From: Deltaproteobacteria bacterium
GTDB taxonomy: Bacteria > Myxococcota_A > Polyangia > JAAYKL01
DNA: 47,983 nt
Assembly: GCA_016936575.1 (NCBI GenBank)
Contig: JAFGXQ010000146.1
Location: 1-47,983 of the forward strand
Reading direction: 5' to 3'
The notes beneath the pieces are model-generated. The model worked only from the letters and a program-made list of their open reading frames with translations, was not told where the DNA came from and did no database searches. The translations under genes and the position numbers were made by a program. How positions within the stretch are numbered: position 1 is the first letter of the stretch; the number at the start of each line of letters is the position of its first letter. Of this stretch, positions 8,379 through 16,370 are shown in pieces.

Positions 8379-9277
8379 TACATCACCACGTCAAATTTTC
8401 GATTTTGAAGCGCAGTCGCCACAGCATGCCATTTATTTGCTTCCACCAGTACAATGGCGCATCCGCCGCCGCCGCCGCCGGTGAGTTTCGCACCCAATGC
8501 GCCGGCATCGCGAGCGACGGCGCAAATCTCATTAAGTGAATCGGTGGACACGCCGAACCAGGAAAGCAAACAGTGGGCGGTGTTCATCAGTTCGCCAAGC
8601 GCTGCCCAGTGTTGTTGCCGTATCGCGGTTTCGCCGTCGTTCACCAGCGAGGCCAACCGCTGCAGTTGCGTCGGCGCATCCGGGTGGCGCGATAACCGTT
8701 CTTGAAATAGATTCACCGTTGTACGGGTGGCACCGGGATAGCCGGAGTGCACCACCATCAGCGGAATGGATTTACAGGGAATCGGTGTCAATCGGTGAGG
8801 CGGTCGAAAGCGGGCGCATCCGGAGTTGGCCACAGCGCGAACGTCGACGCCGGATGACTTTTGATGAAAGAAGTCTTCGAACGTCTTGACCGCCATAAAC
8901 AGATCATCTTCGCAGCGCCGGAGTCGAAAAAGTGCGCTCATTGCACGCGCACAAGACAATCCCACCGCAGCCGAGGCACCCATCCCCGATCTGGGCGGAA
9001 TCACAGCTTCAATAGCGATGCGCAACGGCTGCATCGGCGCCCCAAGCTGCTGTTGCATGGTATCGAGAGCGCTCTGTAACTGTTGTTTCGAAGCGTCATC
9101 CAGGGTCCATGGCGTGATGGAGAGCTGCTTTGTTTCAGCAGGTCCAATCGTGGCCTGCACTCCGTTCGGCAGTCCCAGCACCAGTGCGTCCGAACCGTGC
9201 ACCACCGCGTGCTCTCCGAGTAGAATCACTTTGCTGCCCGCGGATGCGGTATGGCGGTCGCCGGTTTCGGTGGCCAT
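8378..9277 (-). CDS. mvaK1: Mevalonate kinase
   Basis: GHMP kinase converting mevalonate to mevalonate-5-phosphate. Seen are ASAGSKVILLGEHAVVHG near the N-terminus (about 11-28), the ATP loop PPRSGMGASAAVGLS (about 94-108), the KSSGVDVR segment with the conserved Asp, and GGGGGGCAIV at the C-terminus, all typical of mevalonate kinases. The frame is open 12 codons further upstream. ATG at 9277 is chosen because it overlaps the stop of the preceding polyprenyl synthase gene in a TAATG, the same arrangement used at its own 3' end with the phosphomevalonate kinase gene. This gives 299 residues. Confidence 0.9.
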   Translation of the reverse strand: MATETGDRHTASAGSKVILLGEHAVVHGSDALVLGLPNGVQATIGPAETKQLSITPWTLDDASKQQLQSALDTMQQQLGAPMQPLRIAIEAVIPPRSGMGASAAVGLSCARAMSALFRLRRCEDDLFMAVKTFEDFFHQKSSGVDVRAVANSGCARFRPPHRLTPIPCKSIPLMVVHSGYPGATRTTVNLFQERLSRHPDAPTQLQRLASLVNDGETAIRQQHWAALGELMNTAHCLLSWFGVSTDSLNEICAVARDAGALGAKLTGGGGGGCAIVLVEANKWHAVATALQNRKFDVVM

Positions 9278-10311
9278 TATGAATTTCTTTCTGCAAGGCG
9301 CCCAATCAGCCACTCCATAAACGGCTTGCCGAAAGCGCGTGCCTCCAGGGCGCGCAACTGAGCAAATGCGGTGTCCGACAGGGTATCGATTTGAGTTTCA
9401 CACCGGGCTTTGGCACCGCAGACTTCGATTGCATTGATGGCGTTTTGAAGGTCCTCATCTGTGGCGTCGTTGTTCCCCAACGCGAAACGCAATGCGGAAC
9501 GCCCGGGTTCGTCAGACATTCTCATCGCGTCGTCGATGAGCAGAGTTCGTTTATTGTTTTTTATATCGCTGCCTTTGGGCTTGCCGAGATTATCGGTGTT
9601 TCCGAATACGCCGATGTAGTCGTCTCGATACTGGAAGGCAATTCCCAGCGGTGTCGCCATGTTGGCGACTGCACGAAGCTGCTGAGAATTGGCGCCGGCT
9701 AGCGATGCACCCACACACAAGGGCCCGATGGTGGTGTAGCTGGCGGTTTTTCGTTGAACAACATCTTCGGGGGCGGCATTGCCCAACAGGTCGAGGCTTT
9801 GACCCAGCACCACATCGACATGCATGCGGGAGAAAATATACTGCACAGCGGTCTGAACAGAAGCGTCGCAGGACAGTTTTGCCAGAATGAGTTCATGAAG
9901 CGCATTGGCCAGGTCGCCCGCGAGGATGGCCTGGTTGCGTCCGACGGTTTCATTCCGGAAGGTATTGCTGAGGCTCACGTGAACGGACGGACCGCCGCGG
10001 CGTTCGGCATCATTATCCATGATGTCATCGTGTATCAGGAAGTAAGTTTGAAGAAGTTCCATGGCACATGCGCAATCCACCAGTGAATTATTCTTCAGCG
10101 CGTTTCCGGCGAACAGTTCGTATCCCGCCGTCATGAGCGCTGCACGAATGCGCTTTCCGCCCCGCAGGGTAAGTGCGCGAACTTCATCAGTGATGGCCAG
10201 TTGCGGTGCCGGGAAGAACAGTTCTGCAGGTTGCTGCGCCAACAGGGTGTCAAAATGATAGGCCAGGCGAACATTCACTGCCTGGGCAATGTCTGCAAGC
10301 TTTGATTTCAT
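9277..10311 (-). CDS. Short-chain polyprenyl diphosphate synthase (geranylgeranyl/farnesyl type)
   Basis: Trans-isoprenyl diphosphate synthase condensing IPP with allylic diphosphates. It has the LRGGKRIRAAL substrate loop, the first Asp-rich motif HDDIMDND (about residues 94-101) and the second motif as RDDYIG, followed by GKPKGSDIKNNKRTLL. A second motif ending in Gly rather than Asp, followed by GVFG and GKPxG, resembles actinobacterial-type GGPP synthases. Aromatic Y and F at -5 and -4 from the first motif suggest a short (C15-C20) product, which is inference. ATG at 10311 gives 345 residues. A GTG at 10359 has a better-spaced AGGA and would overlap the upstream gene by 23 bases, so the start is open. 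The mevalonate kinase gene is coupled downstream. Confidence 0.88.
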   Translation of the reverse strand: MKSKLADIAQAVNVRLAYHFDTLLAQQPAELFFPAPQLAITDEVRALTLRGGKRIRAALMTAGYELFAGNALKNNSLVDCACAMELLQTYFLIHDDIMDNDAERRGGPSVHVSLSNTFRNETVGRNQAILAGDLANALHELILAKLSCDASVQTAVQYIFSRMHVDVVLGQSLDLLGNAAPEDVVQRKTASYTTIGPLCVGASLAGANSQQLRAVANMATPLGIAFQYRDDYIGVFGNTDNLGKPKGSDIKNNKRTLLIDDAMRMSDEPGRSALRFALGNNDATDEDLQNAINAIEVCGAKARCETQIDTLSDTAFAQLRALEARAFGKPFMEWLIGRLAERNS

Positions 10312-10336
10312 TACGACTGCATTCGGTTCGGGGAGT

Positions 10337-10906
10337 TCACTTTTTACCGGAGGAGGCACTGAGGTTTCCTTCCCGCCAGAAGCGGAACAGAATATAGCCC
10401 CAGGCGACCGCCACACCAATCCAGGTGACAATGATGGATGGGAACAGTGAGGTGCTGGTCCAATCCTTTAAATTAACGTTGTTGTGAAATTGGTCAAAGG
10501 TTCCCAGGTGAACGAATTTGCTGAATCCGACAATGAACAGTCCGATGAGTCCGAACACCAGAAAGAGAATAAACATAATCGAGACCCAATCACTATTTCC
10601 TTTAGCAGAAAAGTAGCCCACCAGGTATCCCATGGTCGCGGCCACCGGATATGCGGCCAGCGCCATGGCGCCCACACCGGCGGGAATGGAGCGGGTGTCC
10701 ACCAGATACATCCAGGACCAGTCCGGATAAAAACCGTTGAAATACAATCCCACCGGCAGAAAAATCATGATTTCCAGCATGAGCAGCGCGGTGAAGTAAC
10801 GGTTGTAGAAGACGGGACGCTGCAAACTTTTAATCTGCACTTTGGCACAGTAGGCAACCGATGCGCCCACCAACATGTTCACGATAATCAGTCCGGGAAT
10901 GGTCAT
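10337..10906 (-). CDS. Five-helix membrane protein heading the isoprenoid operon, unknown function
   Basis: A 189-residue integral membrane protein with hydrophobic segments at about 3-19, 38-57, 77-99, 108-127 and 155-175 and a short basic tail. No family was recognised. A WSWMYLVDTRSIPAG loop follows the second helix. It is the promoter-proximal gene of a minus-strand operon with polyprenyl synthase, mevalonate kinase and phosphomevalonate kinase, and the synthase start lies within or 25 bp after its end. The context suggests a job with isoprenoids or prenylated lipids, but there is no motif to support an enzymatic call. Confidence 0.75.
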   Translation of the reverse strand: MTIPGLIIVNMLVGASVAYCAKVQIKSLQRPVFYNRYFTALLMLEIMIFLPVGLYFNGFYPDWSWMYLVDTRSIPAGVGAMALAAYPVAATMGYLVGYFSAKGNSDWVSIMFILFLVFGLIGLFIVGFSKFVHLGTFDQFHNNVNLKDWTSTSLFPSIIVTWIGVAVAWGYILFRFWREGNLSASSGKK

Positions 10907-11019
10907 AACTTCAACATCCTAAAAACGCTCATGGTTTCGACTATTAGCAGATTAGATCGTTTTGGGGAATCCGGCAATGAACGGGCGAAAAAAATGAGGT
11001 GTTCCGTTCCGGGTGAAAT

Positions 11020-11475
11020 TTATTCGAACTCCGGAACGCAGACTCCCAGATCTTCGCTGTTGCTGTCAATGATGATTGCACTCAACTCCACATCGAGAAC
11101 GTCGTCGAGTGCGCAGAAATACCCTTTGCGACAGCCTTTGTCACTGGCGCATTTTTTCAGGCAATAAGTGCGGGTGCGATTGGGGGAAAGCTGGGTGTAC
11201 AACGCTTCGGTTTGTGACGATTCAGAATCGGAATCGGCCTCAAAATCCGGTGATGGGGTCACAAATTCCACACATGCGGCTTCTTTGGGGCATTGATCGG
11301 CGGCGCAGGTAATAATCAGGCAGTATCCGTGGGGTTGATTATTGTCGCAGGTACGATCGCCGTCGGGCGAACAGTCCATGTCCATGCTGCAGGAGTCACC
11401 GATGTGATCTTCACACCCGAGAACCCAAATAGCCAGGCCGAAAATAGCGAATAAAATAAGTGCGGATGTTTTCAT
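11020..11475 (-). CDS. Small Cys-rich lipoprotein
   Basis: A 151-residue protein with a type II signal peptide: MKTSALILFAIFGLAIWVLG, then the lipidated Cys of an LGC box. The mature part has about 13 Cys in short clusters (GDSCSMDMDC, DQCPKEAAC, CLKKCASDKGC) and an Asp/Ser/Glu linker around residues 85-95. The pattern resembles small disulfide-bonded surface domains common in Myxococcota lipoproteins. An ATG four codons upstream (11487) is also possible; neither has a clear ribosome site. The gene is monocistronic. Function unknown. Confidence 0.75.
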   Translation of the reverse strand: MKTSALILFAIFGLAIWVLGCEDHIGDSCSMDMDCSPDGDRTCDNNQPHGYCLIITCAADQCPKEAACVEFVTPSPDFEADSDSESSQTEALYTQLSPNRTRTYCLKKCASDKGCRKGYFCALDDVLDVELSAIIIDSNSEDLGVCVPEFE

Positions 11476-11562
11476 CGCGCGCACCATAACACAAAACCGA
11501 TTATTGGGAATAGATTTCTGACGGTATTCTAAAACTGTACCGAGATGAAAAATTAGTTCGTT

Positions 11563-11576
11563 CTAAAATGTTTTAG
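11563..11576. promoter_or_regulatory. Palindrome CTAAAATGTTTTAG upstream of the glycosyltransferase gene
   Basis: Perfect 6-bp arms CTAAAA/TTTTAG flank a TG centre in the AT-rich 234-bp region between two divergent genes. TTCTAAAA also occurs as a direct repeat at 11527-11534 and 11561-11568. The same TTCTAAA word is found in the inverted-repeat region before the gene at 1817. It could be an operator; no regulator is identifiable. Confidence 0.3.
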
Positions 11577-11721
11577 CGCGCAAATAATTAAAAAAGAGAG
11601 AGATTCTTCGACATTCACCTATTGTACTTTGAATTATTCTCTGCTACATCGGGAAGCTCAAAATTGACACATTCAACCAATGGTGTGACCCATCTGAACA
11701 CGGAAATTTTGGAGGATTAAT

Positions 11722-12741
11722 ATGAATATCAAAAACGGAAAAGCAACTTTCGTCATTCCTCATTGGAGAAATGAGAACGTAGTATCGAAAAAACATCTTG
11801 ATGAAACGATGGATGTCATTTTCAATCAGACTGACACCAACTGGCATGTTGTGATTGTGGATGACGTATCTCCCAGCAAGGAAGCGGTTGATTACCTCGA
11901 CGAAATCAAAGCCAAAGCCCCCGATAAAATCACAATTATCAAAGGCGAAGTGAATGCCGGTCCCGGTCACTGCCGCAACGTTGGCATCAAATGGGCCTAT
12001 GACAACGGCTCTCCTTTTGTTTGTTTTATCGACGCCGACGACCTGTGCGCCACCAATCGTGTGGAAGTGGCTCGCAAGATTTTCGCGGAAGATGCCGAGG
12101 CATCGGTTGTGTACTCCACGTTCAAAGTGATTGACGAGAATTCGAACGAAGTGGAATGGGACAAACTGTCCGGTTCCATCCAGGAGATCATCGAAGGTCA
12201 CCAGGGGAATCCGCCCCAGGGCCCCAACGCCTGGATCGAAATCGGTACCGAAAAAGGGTATACCAACCTCACCAGCGCTACCAACGTGCGCACCGATGTT
12301 GCCTTCAAATTCCCCTTCCCCCCGGAGAAGGTTTCTGAAGACAGCCACTGCTGGATGCGGTATTCCTCTGGCGGCGGCAAGTTTGTGTACAGCGGTGAAT
12401 GCCCCACGCTGTACAGAATTCCGCAGAACACCGCCGGTTCCGCTTCCCGCTCCCGCGAAGGGGGACGTCGTGCATTCTACGAGACTAAAATTCGCGTCGA
12501 TCACGACGGGTTCATCCGCGCGATTGAGATTGCCATCGTAAACGGCAAAATCAACGTGGATCAGCGCGCTGAGCTGATGATTAAATTCTGCCTCAAACTG
12601 GGTGAGACCATGCGTCGTGAAGACCAGATAGATTTGGCTTTGGGCGAAGTGAAAAAAGCCGCAGCGTACGATGTTGAACTCACCAAATCCTGGATTGAGA
12701 AAATGGGCTTCGCCGGCTGGGCGATGGCAGCCTTCAACTAG
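11722..12741 (+). CDS. Family 2 glycosyltransferase
   Basis: A 339-residue GT-A-fold glycosyltransferase. The N-terminal strand ATFVIPHWRNE, the VVIVDDVSPS nucleotide-binding segment, VNAGPGHCRNVGIKWA and the metal-binding CFIDADD (about 98-104) are classical GT2 features. The acceptor-binding C-terminal half is less conserved. It has an excellent ribosome site (GGAGG at 11711-11715, six bases before ATG). Codon choice is unusually biased to AAC, ATC, GGT and CGT compared with its neighbours, as in highly expressed genes. There is no signal peptide or membrane anchor and it stands alone, so the glycan product (cell-surface polysaccharide or protein glycosylation) cannot be told. Confidence 0.88.
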   Translation: MNIKNGKATFVIPHWRNENVVSKKHLDETMDVIFNQTDTNWHVVIVDDVSPSKEAVDYLDEIKAKAPDKITIIKGEVNAGPGHCRNVGIKWAYDNGSPFVCFIDADDLCATNRVEVARKIFAEDAEASVVYSTFKVIDENSNEVEWDKLSGSIQEIIEGHQGNPPQGPNAWIEIGTEKGYTNLTSATNVRTDVAFKFPFPPEKVSEDSHCWMRYSSGGGKFVYSGECPTLYRIPQNTAGSASRSREGGRRAFYETKIRVDHDGFIRAIEIAIVNGKINVDQRAELMIKFCLKLGETMRREDQIDLALGEVKKAAAYDVELTKSWIEKMGFAGWAMAAFN

Positions 12742-12814
12742 ACCTTCTTATCGTCCTTTCTTTTCATTGCTGTGTTGTGTTTTTTGTGAACGAAGTAGGT
12801 CGTGACAATCTGAA

Positions 12815-13750
12815 CTATTCAGCGGCTTCAGTGGTTGCAAGCGGTTCTTCCGGTTCGGGGGATTCGGTCGGTTCAGCGGTGGTGACCTCGATGGGTTTGG
12901 CACTTAGGGTTTTAAGCCGTTGCATACCATCTTGGCTGAGCATCAGCAATTCGGTGACTTTGTCGTTTTTTTCGCTGGCCTGACCGTCTTTGTTGACCTC
13001 CAGCCGCGTGGCTTCCACTTTGTATACAGCGGACTTCGAGCAGTCCTGGCACGAATGTACGGTCACGTCGAGACGCGGGTACACACCGGCATCCACGCGA
13101 TTTAATCCTTCCAGTGTTTCCAGCGAGCCGTCGGTGATCTGTTTTGTGGCGGAAGCGTCGCTTGGTAATGCCAGTTGAAATTTGTCGCTGGTGTCACACC
13201 ACTGGTTGCACCGTTCACAAAAGACCTCGTCGTTAATGCCGACGGCTCCGAACACCAGCGGTGCGCCCGCGATGATAACTGCCTCAATGCCCCAGAATAT
13301 CCACAGAATCACGCCGCTCGGTGTGGCGGATTTAATGGTGAACCATCCGGTTTCGTTGATGTCCAGAATGGTTCCCCAGATGTCGCTGGGTGATAGAAAC
13401 ATTGCGAACAGGTTGAGTTCAGCGTCGTCGTAACTGCGGTTAATGAGCGCGTAAATGAACACCACCCATGAGGCGTATAACGCCAGCGCGCCAATCAGTC
13501 CGCCCATGACATGCAGAAAGCCGGCGTTGCGGCATTTTCCGGTCTTGGCGAGCACGGACATCAGCATGACCAGCCCGAAGGCGAACGCACCGGTGATTAA
13601 AAATGAAATGTACCCGGCAATGGGGTTGTACACTGAAATATACCCGTACACAATGCTGAGCACCAATGCGCCGACGGCGCCCAACGCGGGCACGAGAATG
13701 CCGGCCGGGCCGATTGCCCCGGAATGCTTGTACACCTGCTGCAATGCCAT
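12815..13750 (-). CDS. Polytopic membrane protein with Cys-cluster domain, unknown function
   Basis: A protein of about 311 residues with five hydrophobic helices (about 15-40, 46-68, 80-105, 145-175 as two turns). They are followed by a soluble part with two CxxC pairs (CERCNQWC and CQDC) that could bind zinc or form disulfides, and an acidic Pro/Glu/Thr tail. Two adjacent ATGs (13753 and 13750) follow a strong AAGGAGG; the second is better spaced and is used here. No family was recognised. The gene is divergent from the DUF2807 gene at 13918 and convergent with the glycosyltransferase gene. Confidence 0.75.
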   Translation of the reverse strand: MALQQVYKHSGAIGPAGILVPALGAVGALVLSIVYGYISVYNPIAGYISFLITGAFAFGLVMLMSVLAKTGKCRNAGFLHVMGGLIGALALYASWVVFIYALINRSYDDAELNLFAMFLSPSDIWGTILDINETGWFTIKSATPSGVILWIFWGIEAVIIAGAPLVFGAVGINDEVFCERCNQWCDTSDKFQLALPSDASATKQITDGSLETLEGLNRVDAGVYPRLDVTVHSCQDCSKSAVYKVEATRLEVNKDGQASEKNDKVTELLMLSQDGMQRLKTLSAKPIEVTTAEPTESPEPEEPLATTEAAE

Positions 13751-13821
13751 CATGAACCTCCTTCAAATCTGTCTATTACATTGAATACATAATTAAAGAG
13801 GACCTTTTGCAAAGGCACAAC

Positions 13822-13841
13822 CTCATTTTCAAAAAAATGAG
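13822..13841. promoter_or_regulatory. Hairpin in the divergent region before the GIN-domain gene
   Basis: Perfect 8-bp arms CTCATTTT/AAAATGAG around a CAAA loop, preceded by a smaller CCTTT-TGC-AAAGG stem. It lies between the divergent starts at 13750 and 13918. The arms are AT-rich and no T-tract follows on either strand beyond the A/T arms, so an operator or mRNA leader structure is more likely than a terminator. Confidence 0.3.
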
Positions 13842-13917
13842 AAATGAAAAAAAGGAGTACCGCTTTTGCGGCGCTGAGGTGTTGTACCAGCAACCGGTCC
13901 ATAAGGTGGGAGACGTT

Positions 13918-14697
13918 ATGGAAAAGAAAATGATATTCTACAGTCATATATTTTTACTCCTTTTTTCAGCAATGGGCTGCTGCATTGAAGGCTCGGGGAG
14001 TGTGAAGCAGCGCGAGGTTTATGTTTCTTCGTTTTCGCAGATTGAAATTGACCTTCCGGCGGCCATTCATGTGCGGTACGGAGAGCAGCCGGATTTATTT
14101 ATTCAGACCGACGAGAACATTCTGGATCATATTCATTCCAAGGTGAATGGGGACACCCTGTTTCTCACCCTGAACCCGGATGATTGCTGTATTGAGCCCA
14201 CCGTGCTCAATGTGTATGTGTCGATGCAACAGTTCGAGGGAATTCGTACGGACGGGTCGGTTCACGTGATGCTCAAAGATTCGTTCGATACGGAACACTT
14301 CGCGGCGACCATTACCGGCGCCGGTGAGCTGGAGATGAGAGCACCCCTTCGGGCAGAGACGATAGAATTCAATGTGGATGGATCGGGCCGAGTGTCCGGC
14401 GAGCTGTATACCGATTCGCTGATGACTTCGCTGGACGGTACCGCCCGAATCATTTTGGCGGGGAGCGCATCGTACCATCTGCTCGATGTGGACGGCGCCG
14501 CCACGGTGAACGCATTCCATCTGAACACTTCCCATACCGAGATTAATCTGGACGGCAGCGCCCACCTGGAAGTGCAGGCGGATGATCGCCTTGATGTCTC
14601 CATCGACGGCATCGGAGAAGTGTACTATTCCGGAAATCCCGAAGTGGAACAACAAATAGACGGAATCGGTTCGGTTCGGCAGATGGATGTGAATTAG
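13918..14697 (+). CDS. Head GIN domain (DUF2807) lipoprotein
   Basis: A 259-residue exported protein. The signal peptide MEKKMIFYSHIFLLLFSAMG ends at a lipobox Cys. The mature part begins with the GSGSVKQREVYVSSFSQIEI pattern of DUF2807 (putative auto-transporter adhesin head GIN domain) and continues as a repetitive beta-rich sequence with recurring DGSG/DGS/DGIG turns, consistent with a right-handed beta-helix. The family has no established biochemical role. The ATG at 13918 is preferred over an upstream ATG at 13807 because it begins the signal peptide and follows GGTGGGAG. It converges with the metalloprotease gene 19 bp downstream. Confidence 0.85.
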   Translation: MEKKMIFYSHIFLLLFSAMGCCIEGSGSVKQREVYVSSFSQIEIDLPAAIHVRYGEQPDLFIQTDENILDHIHSKVNGDTLFLTLNPDDCCIEPTVLNVYVSMQQFEGIRTDGSVHVMLKDSFDTEHFAATITGAGELEMRAPLRAETIEFNVDGSGRVSGELYTDSLMTSLDGTARIILAGSASYHLLDVDGAATVNAFHLNTSHTEINLDGSAHLEVQADDRLDVSIDGIGEVYYSGNPEVEQQIDGIGSVRQMDVN

Positions 14698-14716
14698 CGA
14701 AGTGAAAAATGGCAGG

Positions 14717-15430
14717 TCAGAACAGCAGCGAGAGCAGTAGGGTGAGCAGGTTTCCGGCGGTGGCGCTGCGGGGGTTGCGATGGGTCGGGGCGAACTGACA
14801 CGCGGATTGTTCGTCGAGTTTGCGGGTGTCGTACAGGGCCAGGGCGCCGTAGATGTCATCTTCGTGCAGATTGCTCACCTGAAATGTGTGCAGATTCACT
14901 GTGGGGTACATTACCGCTTTCGATATTTGTGAGTGGGTCAGTCCCAGGAAGTGACCGATTTCGTGCAGTGCCACATGTTTGAAGTCGAGTCCTTCATCGT
15001 AGTCTTCGAATTTCCAGTTTCCCGCTCCCTGATAGAATGCGATGTCCCCGTCGTAGATTTCGCCGTTCACCTGCGAGTAGGTGATAGATGCGTTGGCGCC
15101 CGCATCCTCGTTGGAGCTTGAGGGCTCAAGGCTGGCATAGATGCAGTTGGTGTTTTTCGAGAGCGCGCTGTATCCGGCCTCACAATCGCCATAAATGAAG
15201 TTGACCTGTAAATCGATTTCAGCCTCGTAAATCCAGGTTTCAAACGCATCCACAATGCCGAAGTATACTTCTTCTGAAGGCCCCAATACTTCGAGGGACG
15301 GGCTCAGATATACATCGATTTCGTCGGATTCCCATTTGACCAGCTCTCCGGTGGGCGTGGTGCGAACGGTAAACGCCGCTGCCGGAATTGCAAACAGACT
15401 GATAAATAGAGATAAGAAAAGAATTTTCAT
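14717..15430 (-). CDS. Secreted matrixin-type zinc metalloprotease
   Basis: A 237-residue preproprotein. A signal peptide (1-19) precedes a short N-domain. The zinc site is HEIGHFLGLTH, with ligands H156, H160, H166 and general base E157, and the Met-turn is M174 (AVMYP), as in metzincin peptidases of the matrixin (M10) group. There is no evident propeptide cysteine switch. The protein ends in a 13-residue hydrophobic stretch (AGNLLTLLLSLLF) right at the C-terminus, which could be a membrane anchor or processed sorting signal. Substrate unknown. It is the only protease in the window. Confidence 0.88.
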   Translation of the reverse strand: MKILFLSLFISLFAIPAAAFTVRTTPTGELVKWESDEIDVYLSPSLEVLGPSEEVYFGIVDAFETWIYEAEIDLQVNFIYGDCEAGYSALSKNTNCIYASLEPSSSNEDAGANASITYSQVNGEIYDGDIAFYQGAGNWKFEDYDEGLDFKHVALHEIGHFLGLTHSQISKAVMYPTVNLHTFQVSNLHEDDIYGALALYDTRKLDEQSACQFAPTHRNPRSATAGNLLTLLLSLLF

Positions 15431-15637
15431 CTTCCGTGACTTTCTTCAACAGTGCGCGAGATCCGTCTCGCTGCCATATGCTAACGCAAACTCTTTGCCA
15501 ACCTGCTCAAGTGCTGTAAGTAGCTGATATACATAACAGTGACATTCAATAATGGCGCATTTGACGGGTATGGGATGACCCGATCGCGCGGCCAACTGGG
15601 TCGATTGGGTCACATTTTTTTTGGGAACGTGTTTTTA

Positions 15638-15653
15638 TTGACCAATGGGTCGG
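15638..15653. promoter_or_regulatory. Putative TetR operator 1
   Basis: TTGACCAATGGGTCGG: arms GACC/GGTC around an ATG-type centre, preceded by a T-run. It is one of three related palindromes upstream of tetR. Autoregulation by the adjacent TetR protein is typical for the family and is the inference here. Confidence 0.45.
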
Positions 15654-15692
15654 GAAAAAGAAATGTTGCACAAAAAAAAACGAATCTTTTTA

Positions 15693-15712
15693 TTGACCGA
15701 CCGGTCAGTCGG
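15693..15712. promoter_or_regulatory. Putative TetR operator 2
   Basis: TTGACCGACCGGTCAGTCGG: an imperfect palindrome centred on GACCGGTC with outer GAC/GTC arms, the best match of the three to the usual TetR-family operator shape. TTGACC at its left edge could act as a -35 element, so binding would block transcription. Confidence 0.6.
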
Positions 15713-15725
15713 TACTATGTTTTTA

Positions 15726-15741
15726 TTGACTGGCGAGTCAG
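15726..15741. promoter_or_regulatory. Putative TetR operator 3
   Basis: TTGACTGGCGAGTCAG: arms TGACT/AGTCA with a 4-base centre, 18 bases before the tetR start codon and partly over the likely transcription start. It lies 33 bp after the start of site 2. Confidence 0.5.
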
Positions 15742-15759
15742 TTTTAAACAGGAGAACCT

Positions 15760-16368
15760 ATGGCACCCAAAATTGTTGATAAAGAGATGAAACGGCTGGA
15801 GATTGCGGCAGCGGCGGGAATGCTGTTCGGCAAGTACGGTTTTGACAAAGTAAAGGTCGATGATGTGGCCGCAGCGGCGGGAATCGGGAAGGGGACGGTG
15901 TATGAATATTTTAAAAACAAGGACGAGCTCATTCACGGTGCGTTTCAGGTGCTGATGAATCATATGGCCGAGGCGCTTCAGCATTCGGTGGATTTATCGT
16001 TGACCCCGCTGGCGGCGTTGAAGAAATTGAGTCTGTCGATGGCCGATGCCATGGATCATTTCGGCGAGCAGTACGGCTTCTTTTTGGAATACATGCTGCT
16101 GATGAACCGGGGACAGACGGACAGCGAAATACTTCAGGGAATGTTCACGGAGTATCGTCGGCTGGTGGCCGGGCTGATTGAAGCGGCGATTGATGCGAGA
16201 CAGGTTCGTGCCGATGTGAATCCGGCGCATGTTGCAGCGGTTTATCTGGCCTGGTTCGATGGCGCGATTTTCCACTGGATGCTGCTTCCGAATCCGAACC
16301 TGCAGCAGATGGTCCTGGCTTTTTGGGATGCGTTTGAACAGGGAATTATTCAACGAGAGGAGAGTTGA
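15760..16368 (+). CDS. TetR-family transcriptional regulator
   Basis: A 202-residue TetR-type repressor. The N-terminal helix-turn-helix is AAAAGMLFGKYGFDKVKVDDVAAAAGIGKGTVYEYFKNKDELI (about 17-60), where GKGTVYEYF is the recognition helix. The C-terminal ligand-binding domain is diverged, as usual. CAGGAG eight bases upstream supports the ATG. The gene leads an operon with the RND transporter only 2 bp after its stop, so the probable target is its own operon through the three upstream palindromes. The ligand is unknown, possibly the exported molecule or a lipid. Confidence 0.92.
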   Translation: MAPKIVDKEMKRLEIAAAAGMLFGKYGFDKVKVDDVAAAAGIGKGTVYEYFKNKDELIHGAFQVLMNHMAEALQHSVDLSLTPLAALKKLSLSMADAMDHFGEQYGFFLEYMLLMNRGQTDSEILQGMFTEYRRLVAGLIEAAIDARQVRADVNPAHVAAVYLAWFDGAIFHWMLLPNPNLQQMVLAFWDAFEQGIIQREES

Positions 16369-16370
16369 CA

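Larger units (their letters stand above)
15431..15759. promoter_or_regulatory. 329-bp control region upstream of the TetR-RND operon
   Basis: The region separates the divergent metalloprotease gene from tetR. The left half (15431-15590) shows no gene or clear motif. The right half is a T-rich stretch in which the phrase TTTTTATTGAC recurs three times (15632-, 15688- and 15720-), each leading into a palindromic site listed separately. GGGTCGATTGGGTCAC at 15597-15612 may be a fourth, degenerate copy. TTGACC at 15693-15698 with TATGTT at 15716-15721 (17-bp spacing) is a plausible promoter overlapped by the second site. Confidence 0.5.

Noticed and set aside
13807..13917. N-terminal extension of the GIN-domain lipoprotein
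   Set aside because: It would place a 37-residue charged leader before a clear signal peptide and lipobox. The internal ATG at 13918 has a suitable ribosome site.
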